In this document: positions 1 through 5,983 of the stretch, one piece after another
Position numbering within the stretch: the first letter of the stretch is position 1
Layout of the letters: the number at the start of each line of letters is the position of its first letter
Assembly: GCA_947306315.1 (NCBI GenBank)
Contig: CAMZGF010000034.1
Span: forward strand, 1 to 7,930
Reading direction: 5' to 3'
DNA length: 7,930 bases
Origin: an uncultured Candidatus Saccharibacteria bacterium
GTDB taxonomy: Bacteria > Patescibacteriota > Saccharimonadia > Saccharimonadales > Saccharimonadaceae
Translations under genes and position numbers: made by a program
The notes under the pieces: model-generated
What the model was told of the DNA's origin: nothing
Database searches by the model: none
The model's input: only the letters and a program-made list of their open reading frames with translations

Positions 1-785
1 CCGAATCTATCTGTTGCGGTAATATTTACGACCGTATCTTCTCCGGCAATAAAACTAGTCTGTATTCTTCCTTCAGAGAATTTTACCGCAGGCTTATCTT
101 CAAGTACTCTAATTAAGACTGAAGTAGAACCGGATCTGTTTCTATCATCGGTTACAGTTGCAGTTATTCTATATTCGCCAGGTTGTTTGTATGCGAGATC
201 TTTCTCATACTGATCGTTAGGTGGACAGGCATATCCTGATGATAAGAGTGATGGAGAATCACAACGCCAGGTAACGTTTAAAGTAGAGCTTCTTGTGCCT
301 TTATAAGCCTTGATTTTTAAATGAATGGCATCATTTCTTGAAACCTCTTCGATGAAATTCGGCTCATGGAAGGCGACTGCAGGATTCTCGCCTAAGATTC
401 CGAAGCGAACACTTTCTTCTAGTTGAAGATCACCTTCGGTATAAGAAGCGGTCATAATATAGCTCTCTCCAGCAATTAAGATGTCTTTAAGTTCATCATA
501 TGTAAAGCTAAGAACGGATTGATTGCTTGCATTAACAGGAGTTTGAGTTGTTTCAGCTCCAGACCCAAAATCATAAGACCAAGTCACGTTAGAATATGGT
601 TCTTCGATATTACCTAAAGTAGCGGTGAAATTGGCTTGGTCACCTTCGCCAATAAATACATGCATGTAGTCATTGACATAAAGACTCATAACTGGGGTAG
701 GCTCGTTCGCTGCAAAGACATTACAGATTGGTAAAAAGTTCGCTACTAGCATTACTAGCGCTAAGAGAGTGGAGATCTTCTTCAT
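1..785 (-). CDS. Secreted protein with Ig/PKD-like beta-sandwich domains, partial (C-terminus beyond left edge)
   Basis: An open reading frame begins at ATG 785-783 on the minus strand and runs 261 codons off the left edge without a stop, so the C-terminus is missing. Residues 1-25 form a classical Sec signal peptide: MKK start, hydrophobic core to about residue 20, and likely cleavage after VFA before ANEP. The mature part is beta-rich with few charged helices. It looks like successive Ig-fold modules at roughly 30-130, 132-228 and 232 onward, each opening with a proline-containing linker (TPVMSLYV, NPAVAFHE, KPAVKFSE). The second module ends in a PKD-style signature, PGEYRITATVTDD at 202-214. 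Cys175 and Cys187 could form a disulfide. An AAGG Shine-Dalgarno core lies 7 nt before the ATG. It is probably a surface-exposed or secreted stalk or adhesin-like protein, but the ligand and any C-terminal anchor cannot be seen. Cys21 is not in a lipobox, so a lipoprotein is unlikely. Confidence 0.85.
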   Translation of the reverse strand, partial: MKKISTLLALVMLVANFLPICNVFAANEPTPVMSLYVNDYMHVFIGEGDQANFTATLGNIEEPYSNVTWSYDFGSGAETTQTPVNASNQSVLSFTYDELKDILIAGESYIMTASYTEGDLQLEESVRFGILGENPAVAFHEPNFIEEVSRNDAIHLKIKAYKGTRSSTLNVTWRCDSPSLLSSGYACPPNDQYEKDLAYKQPGEYRITATVTDDRNRSGSTSVLIRVLEDKPAVKFSEGRIQTSFIAGEDTVVNITATDRF

Positions 786-802
786 AATATAACCTTATTT
801 AT

Positions 803-838
803 TGAGATTATTATAACATAAAATACAATTAATATTTT
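803..838 (-). promoter_or_regulatory. Promoter of the secreted Ig/PKD-like protein gene
   Basis: On the minus strand a perfect TATAAT lies at 815-810, preceded by TGT (818-816), giving an extended -10 element. The predicted transcription start near 803 leaves a short leader of about 18 nt carrying AAGG at 796-793. The -35 region 17 bp upstream reads AAAATA and is poor, which fits an extended -10 promoter. It overlaps the divergent gatC promoter and the inverted repeat. Confidence 0.65.
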
Positions 839-859
839 CCCTGATTTTATGTTATAATA
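809..859. repeat. Perfect 16-bp inverted repeat spanning two divergent promoters
   Basis: The arm at 809-824 (TATTATAACATAAAAT) is the exact reverse complement of 844-859 (ATTTTATGTTATAATA), separated by 19 nt. Pairing stops at 808/860 outside and 825/843 inside. Each arm contains one extended -10 box, TGTTATAAT, facing away from the centre. The predicted transcription starts fall outside the dyad, so it would not be transcribed and cannot act as a terminator. It may be an operator for a dimeric regulator, or it may reflect two copies of the same preferred promoter sequence. The repeat itself is certain; the function is inferred. Confidence 0.9.
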
Positions 860-865
860 TATGCA
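829..865 (+). promoter_or_regulatory. gatC operon promoter, predicted leaderless
   Basis: An extended -10 element, TGTTATAAT, occupies 850-858. A weak -35-like TTAATA lies at 829-834 with an 18-bp spacer. Only six bases separate the -10 from the gatC ATG at 865, so the expected transcription start is essentially the A of the start codon. No Shine-Dalgarno sequence is present upstream. Confidence 0.65.
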
Positions 866-1152
866 TGAAAATTACTCGCGAGGAAATCCTACATCTTGCA
901 AAACTTTCAGACTTCGACCTAGAAGAGTCGGAGATTGATGGGCTTTCAAAAAATCTAGAAGACATTATTGGCTATATTTCTGAATTAAACACGCTCGATA
1001 CTGAGGGCGTCGAACCAACCTATCAAGTTTTTGAAATGGAAAATATCTGGAGAGATGATGAAATCCTTCCACAAGAAGCTACTCGCGAAGAATTGCTTGC
1101 TCTAACGACGGAACAGGCCCAAGATCAGATTAAGGTTCCAAAGGTGTTATAG
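865..1152 (+). CDS. gatC: Asp/Glu-tRNA amidotransferase subunit C
   Basis: GatC is the small scaffold subunit of the GatCAB amidotransferase. It wraps around the GatA/GatB interface in the complex that converts mischarged Glu-tRNA(Gln) or Asp-tRNA(Asn) to the amidated form. The 95-residue product has the family's usual length. Its N-terminal helical region (EEILHLAKLSDFDL then a NLEDIIGYISEL helix) is followed by the signature TEGVEPTYQVFEMENIWRDD at about 46-65 and the terminal KVPKVL that family members end with. The start at 865 is chosen because the protein begins exactly where GatC proteins do and no upstream in-frame start gives homology. It is the first gene of a four-gene operon; gatA starts one base after its stop. 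The start appears leaderless, unlike the SD-led downstream genes. Confidence 0.95.
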   Translation: MKITREEILHLAKLSDFDLEESEIDGLSKNLEDIIGYISELNTLDTEGVEPTYQVFEMENIWRDDEILPQEATREELLALTTEQAQDQIKVPKVL

Positions 1153-1153
1153 T

Positions 1154-2533
1154 ATGAAAATTGCAAGTAAAGAAGTTAGCGCTGTATCGCTTGTAAAAGA
1201 AGCTTTTGAAAAAGCAAAAAAATATGAAGATAAACATATTTTTGTTTCTCTAAATGAAGAAAATGCTATCGCTCGTGCAAAGGAAATTGACGAAAGAATC
1301 GCTCGTGGTGAAAATGTTGGTCGTCTCGCTGGTGTTCCATATGCTCTTAAGGATAACTTCCTATCTAAAGAGGGAAACACTACTGCTTCATCACTCATGC
1401 TCGAGCCATTTCACTCACCAATCGATTCAACTACCGTAAAGAAACTCGAAGCTGAAGGTGCAATTATGATCGGCCGCACTAATATGGACTCATTCGCTCA
1501 TGGTTCTTCGACTGAAAACTCATACTTCGGTCCAACCAAGAACTCTATTGATGATGAGCGTGTTTCTGGTGGTTCATCTGGTGGTTCAGCTGTTGCTGTC
1601 GCTCTCGACATCGTAGAATTCGCAACTGGTACTGATACTGGTGGCTCAATCCGCCAACCAGCATCGTTTAATGGCGTCTATGGTTTAAAACCAACTTATG
1701 GTACTATTTCACGCTATGGTGTTGTTGCTATGGCAAGTTCTACTGACTGTGTTGGATTCTTCACAAAAACTCCTGACGATATGGACCTTCTAATGTCAAT
1801 TTGTGCCGGCCAAGATAAAACGGATATGACGACTCTTCCGGATTACTATAATGAGACACCAGAAACGGAAGTAAAGAGAATTGGTATTATTAAAGACTTC
1901 GATAACGACGCTGTTGATAAGAATATTCGTGATGCTTTAGCTAAGAAAGTTGAATTTTTGGAGAATAAAGGCTACGAAATTGTTGAGCTCGAGATGCCAA
2001 CTTTGAAATATGCTCTTGCTGTTTATTATATTATTGTTCCAGCTGAAATTTCTTCAAATCTTTCACGCCATGATGGTATTCGTTATGGCTATCGTAGCAA
2101 AAATGCAAAAGACCTCGGCGAAATATTCAGCAAATCTCGTAATGAAGGCTTTATGAGTGAGAATAAACGCCGTATCATGGTTGGAAACTTCGTTCTTTCT
2201 TCTGGCTTCTACGATGCTTATTATTTGAAAGCGCAAAAAGCTCGTACGAAGATTATTGAAGAGTATAACAAAGCTTTCGAAAAAGTCGACTTTATTCTCA
2301 TGCCAGTCTCACCAAGCCCAGCATTCAAACTTGGCGAAAAAGTTAATGATCCAGTTTCAATGTATCTTGAAGATGTAATGAGTGTTCCAACTAACCTTGC
2401 TGGTGTTCCAAGCCTTGCTGTCCCAGCTGGAAAAACCAAAAGTGGCCTTCCTCTTGGGCTTCAGGTTGTTGGTCCACGCAGAAGCGATAAGAATATTTTG
2501 AAGTTTGCTAAAGTCCTCGAGGAGGATGAGTAA
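1154..2533 (+). CDS. gatA: Asp/Glu-tRNA amidotransferase subunit A (amidase)
   Basis: GatA is the glutaminase subunit. It hydrolyses glutamine and delivers ammonia through a channel to GatB. It belongs to the amidase-signature family with a Ser-cisSer-Lys triad. The expected residues are visible: Lys66 in PYALKDNF, the cis-Ser141 in VSGGSSGGS, and the nucleophile Ser165 in GTDTGGSIRQPA. The spacings (24 from cis-Ser to nucleophile, 99 from Lys to nucleophile) equal those I recall for Staphylococcus aureus GatA (Lys79, Ser154, Ser178). At 459 residues it is somewhat shorter than the usual 480-490, trimmed about equally at both ends. An AAGGTG Shine-Dalgarno at 1141-1146, 7 nt before the ATG, lies inside the gatC 3' end and supports this start. 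The stop overlaps the next gene's start (TAATG), implying translational coupling. Confidence 0.97.
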   Translation: MKIASKEVSAVSLVKEAFEKAKKYEDKHIFVSLNEENAIARAKEIDERIARGENVGRLAGVPYALKDNFLSKEGNTTASSLMLEPFHSPIDSTTVKKLEAEGAIMIGRTNMDSFAHGSSTENSYFGPTKNSIDDERVSGGSSGGSAVAVALDIVEFATGTDTGGSIRQPASFNGVYGLKPTYGTISRYGVVAMASSTDCVGFFTKTPDDMDLLMSICAGQDKTDMTTLPDYYNETPETEVKRIGIIKDFDNDAVDKNIRDALAKKVEFLENKGYEIVELEMPTLKYALAVYYIIVPAEISSNLSRHDGIRYGYRSKNAKDLGEIFSKSRNEGFMSENKRRIMVGNFVLSSGFYDAYYLKAQKARTKIIEEYNKAFEKVDFILMPVSPSPAFKLGEKVNDPVSMYLEDVMSVPTNLAGVPSLAVPAGKTKSGLPLGLQVVGPRRSDKNILKFAKVLEEDE

Positions 2534-2949
2534 TGCCATCAGTTGTCCTTCTTATTATTTCGATTATTATTATCGGCGTACTCGTTTTTATTGCCATCTC
2601 CTTGACCGGAAATAAAGCCTACGAATTTGATAAAGAAGAATATCAAGCGGAATTTCTTGCGATTGAAAACACTTTAATAAAAACTAATGAACTCAGCTTT
2701 AATGCGGTAATTATTGAAGCAGATAAACTTCTTGATAAAGCCCTCATGGAAATGGGATTGCCAGGAAAAACTATGGGCGAGCGCATGAAAGCAGCATCAA
2801 ATAAGTTCACTCAGAATAACTCTGTTTGGTACGCTCATAAAATGCGTAATCAAATCGCACATGAAAGAAATTTCAAGGTAGATTATAATAAAGCAGCACA
2901 TGCGCTAAAAGCGTATCGCCAAGCGTTAAAAGATTTAGGAGCAATCTAA
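2533..2949 (+). CDS. Small membrane-anchored HEPN-like protein inside the gat operon
   Basis: This 138-residue protein has no function I can name. Residues 3-25 are an almost pure Ile/Val/Leu transmembrane segment with no signal-peptidase site, followed by a soluble helical domain. The domain contains ADKLLDKALMEMGLPG at 63-78, TMGERMKAA at 80-88, and WYAHKMRNQIAHE at 99-111. The last includes Arg105-Asn-x-x-x-His110, matching the RNxxxH signature of HEPN domains, many of which bind or cleave RNA. From memory, similar short proteins with an AHK-RN-IAHE core recur in CPR genomes. An ideal GGAGG site at 2521-2525 lies 7 nt before the ATG, and both ends are TAATG overlaps with gatA and gatB, so it is co-translated with them. 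It may be a membrane tether or RNA-binding factor, or a HEPN fold without catalysis. Assignment to HEPN rests on the motif and helical character only. Confidence 0.88.
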   Translation: MPSVVLLIISIIIIGVLVFIAISLTGNKAYEFDKEEYQAEFLAIENTLIKTNELSFNAVIIEADKLLDKALMEMGLPGKTMGERMKAASNKFTQNNSVWYAHKMRNQIAHERNFKVDYNKAAHALKAYRQALKDLGAI

Positions 2950-4355
2950 TGAAATACTATCCAACTATCGGTATCGAATGCCACGTTCAGCTCAGTACAA
3001 AAACTAAGCTCTTTTCTGAAGTAGACAATGATGCTCGCGGAAAAGAACCAAATTCATGTGTTTCTCCAATTGATTATGCACTTCCGGGTATGCTCCCACG
3101 CCTAAATGGTGAAGCAATTAAATATGCAATTCGTGCTGGTCGTGCGATGAACTGTGAAATTAATGCACATTCACGTTTTGACCGCAAACATTATTTCTAT
3201 CCAGATTCTCCAAAAGGTTATCAGATTACCCAGTTCTATCATCCAATTATTGGTGAGGGTTATGTTGAGCTTCCAAGTGGCAATAAGGTACGTATTGAAC
3301 ATGCGCACCTTGAAGGTGATGCTGGAAAGCTTACCCACTTTGATTCTTATTCACTTGTCGACCTAAACCGCGTTGATACTCCACTTATCGAAATCGTATC
3401 AATGCCTGATATCCACTCTGCGAAAGATGCACACGATTATGTAAAGGCACTTTGGCGTCTTATGTGCTACGCAGAAGTAACTAATGGTGATCTTTATAAT
3501 GGTAATATGCGCTTCGATGTAAACGTTTCGATTGCACCAGAAGGTTCAGGCACGCTCGGAACTCGTGCCGAGGTTAAAAATTTGAACAGCTTTAAATCTG
3601 TCGAACGCGCAGTTGAATTCGAAATTAAGCGTCAGAGTAAAATTCTTGATAAAGGCGAAAAGGTTATTCAGGAAACTCGTGGTTGGAACGATGCAACTGG
3701 TGAAACGACTAGTCAACGTAGTAAAGAAGAAGCAAAAGACTATCGTTATATGCCTGAGCCAGATATTCCACCAATCAATCTTTCTAAAGAATTTATTGAT
3801 GAAGAGTCGGCAAAGCTTCCACTTATGCCAAAAGATTACAAAGAGAAGTTTGGTGGTATAATTGCTGATGATATTCTTGAAGTGTTGCTTGATTATCCGG
3901 CACTCATGAAGAAACTTGCAGAAGTAAAAGACGCAAAACGTGTCTCGAACTGGTTTGCTTCAGTACTTCTTGCTGAAGAAAAATCTGCAGAATATCTCAA
4001 TGACCTTCCAACTGCAAAACAACTCGATGATCTCTCAGAAATGACAGAGAAAGGTGAATTATCTTCGACTGGTGCAAAGGAAGTATTTCTTAGATTGTTC
4101 GATCCAGAAATGAGTAAACGTGACGCTAGAACAATTGCAAAAGAACTCAATGTAATCCAGGAAAATGATCTTGGAGAGCTTGAGAGAATCGTCGATGAAG
4201 TACTTGCTGATCCAGCAACGAAACAAGCTCAGGAAGATTTTAAAGCTGGTCAGGAAAAAGTTATTGGCTTCCTCGTTGGCCAAGTTATGAAGGCGTCTCA
4301 AGGTAAAGCAAATCCTGCAGTTGCGCAACAAATTTTAAGAAAAAAGCTTGCATAA
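2949..4355 (+). CDS. gatB: Asp/Glu-tRNA amidotransferase subunit B
   Basis: GatB binds the mischarged tRNA, activates its side-chain carboxylate with ATP and transfers ammonia supplied by GatA. The 468-residue length is typical. The N-terminal TIGIECHVQL (6-15) carries the Glu10/His12 pair of the kinase-like active site. Other family blocks are YPDSPKGYQITQ (84-95), HLEGDAGKLTH (120-130), SLVDLNRVDTPLIEIVS (135-151), RAEVKNLNSF (206-215) and DYRYMPEPDIPP (264-275). The C-terminal tRNA-binding tail domain ends in FLVGQVMKASQGKANP (441-456). The cysteine cluster found near residues 20-45 in zinc-type GatB proteins is absent, as in Staphylococcus aureus. One oddity is Gly123 where HLEED is usual. 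An AGGAG site at 2937-2941, 7 nt before the ATG, and the TAATG overlap fix the start. Confidence 0.97.
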   Translation: MKYYPTIGIECHVQLSTKTKLFSEVDNDARGKEPNSCVSPIDYALPGMLPRLNGEAIKYAIRAGRAMNCEINAHSRFDRKHYFYPDSPKGYQITQFYHPIIGEGYVELPSGNKVRIEHAHLEGDAGKLTHFDSYSLVDLNRVDTPLIEIVSMPDIHSAKDAHDYVKALWRLMCYAEVTNGDLYNGNMRFDVNVSIAPEGSGTLGTRAEVKNLNSFKSVERAVEFEIKRQSKILDKGEKVIQETRGWNDATGETTSQRSKEEAKDYRYMPEPDIPPINLSKEFIDEESAKLPLMPKDYKEKFGGIIADDILEVLLDYPALMKKLAEVKDAKRVSNWFASVLLAEEKSAEYLNDLPTAKQLDDLSEMTEKGELSSTGAKEVFLRLFDPEMSKRDARTIAKELNVIQENDLGELERIVDEVLADPATKQAQEDFKAGQEKVIGFLVGQVMKASQGKANPAVAQQILRKKLA

Positions 4356-4399
4356 ATAAACATAATCGTTTAAAATTAATATAGTTTATTTTTAAAAGA

Positions 4400-4436
4400 T
4401 TGATAGTCCATACCGCACATGCTAAAATAAAAGAGT
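4400..4436 (+). promoter_or_regulatory. Promoter of the FISUMP-domain protein gene, predicted leaderless
   Basis: TTGATA at 4400-4405 and TAAAAT at 4423-4428 are separated by exactly 17 bp, with TGC (4420-4422) extending the -10. The expected transcription start is about 4434-4437, at or within three bases of the ATG at 4437. AAGAG at 4431-4435 abuts the start codon too closely to act as a Shine-Dalgarno. The rest of the spacer 4356-4399 is AT-rich; I see no convincing gatB terminator in it. Confidence 0.75.
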
Positions 4437-5834
4437 ATGTTGGGTCGTGGAGTAAGAAGAGCCGCAACTATATCTGTAGTTTTGATGGCATTTTTGGCTT
4501 TCTTGGTCCTTTATTCCTATGTCCAAAAAACTTCTTATGCTGATACCCAGACTCATCTTCCTGTTGATGTGAATGTTCAAACCTCGATTGCGCTCGCTAC
4601 TTCTGCCGATACAGTAGCTATGCAAATTATTCCATCCGATGCTGGTGATTTTGCCTCAAACGGTGTGACGACCTATGTCAGTACAAATAATGCATATGGC
4701 TACACTCTTAGAATGTCGACAAACGGCAGTAATTCTGATCTTATCAATCAGACTGACTCAGATTACAGAATTACGTCAAATTTCGCCGGTTCGGTCACAT
4801 CATCGACTATGGCAGCGAATAACTGGGGTTATTCGGTTGATGATACAACCTTCTATGCTGTGCCAATCTCATCAAATGCTGCAACGATAAAAAATACAGA
4901 TTCTCCGGTCGAGAATGAAACTACGACAGTCTATTATGGCGCAAAAGTTAACAACAGTATTATTGGTGGTATTTATGAAGACACAGTTATTTTTACAGCA
5001 TATATTAACTCTGACTCCATTCCTGAGTCGTCACGCACAATTTTCGATATCGTCTATATGCAGGATATGAATTCAATCGTTTGTGGCAACACAACCACTC
5101 CAGAAACATCAGCGACCGAAATTTCTTGGAATAAGACGAACGATACTTCAAAAGTTCCTCGTACCCGTTTAATCGATAGTCGCGATGGTACAGCATATAT
5201 TGTCTCAAAACTTGCTGATGGAAACTGTTGGATGAGCCAGAATCTTGAGCTTGAACTCGATATGGAAGCTCTTACAAATGCGGATACGGATCTTATTTCT
5301 AAAAATTCTTGGGAATCAGAAAACCCAACGAAGGAATTCAATGTCTATAGCTACAATGGTGATCCTCTTAGCACTGATTTCTCTGTCCGTCCGGTTGATG
5401 ATAAGCGCTATTATCTTAGCGGTATAACTCCGTCAAGCACTGCATCTTCAACTGACGTATCGATGAGATGGGAGAAAGTTGGTATTTATTATAACTTCTA
5501 TGCAATATCAGCAGGCGCTCCAAGCAATGCTTTTTCTATGAGTGATACGATATGCCCACGAAATTGGACTCTTCCAACTAGTAGCCAACTTGGCGCACTT
5601 GCTAGTGGGTATATGATTTCTAGTCTTGCTGGCGCAATTTCGACTCCTCAAAACTTTGTGGCCGGAGGAATTGTCGAAAATACCATGAATTCGAACCGGA
5701 CGCTCTATAATGTTGGCCCAAGTGGTTATTACTGGCTTAAGGACGGAATGGTATTGATTGATTCAAATGGCATGAGTAATTTGGGAAGTTTTTCTAAGAT
5801 GGATGCTGCATCTGCTCGCTGTATTGCTAAATAG
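4437..5834 (+). CDS. Secreted FISUMP-domain surface protein
   Basis: The 465-residue product begins with a basic segment (RGVRR) and a hydrophobic stretch at 11-29, ending in a probable signal peptidase I site, SYA before DTQ, at residue 35. Residues 40-195 form a Thr/Ser/Asn-rich beta domain (VDVNVQTSIALATSADTV, then TVYYGAKVNNSIIGGIYEDT) resembling the N-terminal domains of exported CPR surface proteins. The C-terminal part, about 205-465, has Fibrobacter-succinogenes-paralogous (FISUMP) hallmarks: SRDGTAYIVSKLADGNCWMS at 248-267, TICPRNWTLPTSSQL at 371-385, and the terminal ARCIAK. Four mature cysteines (216, 264, 373, 462) are in or next to these blocks and may pair. There is no C-terminal membrane anchor or sorting motif. 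FISUMP proteins are presumed cell-surface or secreted; the ligand is unknown. It has its own promoter, so it is probably independent of gat and fusA. Confidence 0.9.
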   Translation: MLGRGVRRAATISVVLMAFLAFLVLYSYVQKTSYADTQTHLPVDVNVQTSIALATSADTVAMQIIPSDAGDFASNGVTTYVSTNNAYGYTLRMSTNGSNSDLINQTDSDYRITSNFAGSVTSSTMAANNWGYSVDDTTFYAVPISSNAATIKNTDSPVENETTTVYYGAKVNNSIIGGIYEDTVIFTAYINSDSIPESSRTIFDIVYMQDMNSIVCGNTTTPETSATEISWNKTNDTSKVPRTRLIDSRDGTAYIVSKLADGNCWMSQNLELELDMEALTNADTDLISKNSWESENPTKEFNVYSYNGDPLSTDFSVRPVDDKRYYLSGITPSSTASSTDVSMRWEKVGIYYNFYAISAGAPSNAFSMSDTICPRNWTLPTSSQLGALASGYMISSLAGAISTPQNFVAGGIVENTMNSNRTLYNVGPSGYYWLKDGMVLIDSNGMSNLGSFSKMDAASARCIAK

Positions 5835-5844
5835 CTGAAAAAAC

Positions 5845-5880
5845 TTGTATATAGCCTAAAAATATGCTAAAATACCCCTA
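5845..5880 (+). promoter_or_regulatory. fusA promoter
   Basis: TTGTAT at 5845-5850 and TAAAAT at 5868-5873 have an ideal 17-bp spacer, with TGC at 5865-5867 as an extended -10. It shares the string ATGCTAAAATA with the promoter at 4400-4436. The expected transcription start is near 5880, giving a leader of about 104 nt before the fusA ATG. The promoter lies just downstream of the FISUMP gene stop, with no terminator visible between them. Confidence 0.8.
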
Positions 5881-5882
5881 AG

Positions 5883-5955
5883 GTCTTAATCTTTTTGTGT
5901 GGAGATTTTCTAAGCAAAGGGAATCGTGGGCAGTCGCGAAGCTCATGATAGAGAC
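5883..5955 (+). promoter_or_regulatory. Predicted three-way-junction RNA leader of fusA
   Basis: Hand folding gives three helices. The closing stem is 5883-5891 with 5947-5955 (8 of 9 positions pair, one A-A mismatch). Hairpin 1 is 5904-5910 with 5919-5925 (7 bp including two G-U, 8-nt loop). Hairpin 2 is 5926-5931 with 5941-5946 (6 bp including two G-U, 9-nt loop AGTCGCGAA). The helices abut at 5925/5926 and 5946/5947, leaving only 5892-5903 unpaired at the junction. The element would start at the very 5' end of the transcript. The stretch 5956-5983 is AT-rich and open, carrying the AAAGGA ribosome site at 5973-5978. Function is unknown: it could be a stability element, a regulator-binding leader, or chance pairing. 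Confidence 0.45.
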
Positions 5956-5983
5956 AAATAATATTAAATAATAAAGGATAAAT

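Noticed and set aside
711..785. Lipoprotein lipobox at Cys21 of the minus-strand secreted protein
   Set aside because: The sequence LPIC does not fit the lipobox (small residue before Cys), and a good signal peptidase I site follows four residues later.
4354..4393. AAATAAAC (4354-4361) and GTTTATTT (4384-4391), followed by two more T, as a possible gatB terminator
   Set aside because: The stem is almost entirely A-T with a 22-nt loop, and such pairings are expected by chance in this AT-rich spacer. It is too weak to call as an intrinsic terminator.
4437..4541. Twin-arginine (Tat) signal in the FISUMP protein because of RR at residues 7-8
   Set aside because: The context GVRRAAT lacks the S/T-RRxFLK consensus, and the long very hydrophobic core with SYA cleavage fits ordinary Sec export.
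5786..5846. Inverted repeat AAGTTTTT (5786-5793) / AAAAACTT (5839-5846) at the end of the FISUMP gene
   Set aside because: It is low complexity, with a 45-nt loop inside coding sequence and no following T-run; probably chance.
5897..5971. Possible 24-codon upstream reading frame in the fusA leader, starting GTG 5897
   Set aside because: It has no Shine-Dalgarno sequence, a GTG start, no recognisable peptide, and it overlaps the predicted folded RNA. There is no support beyond an open frame.
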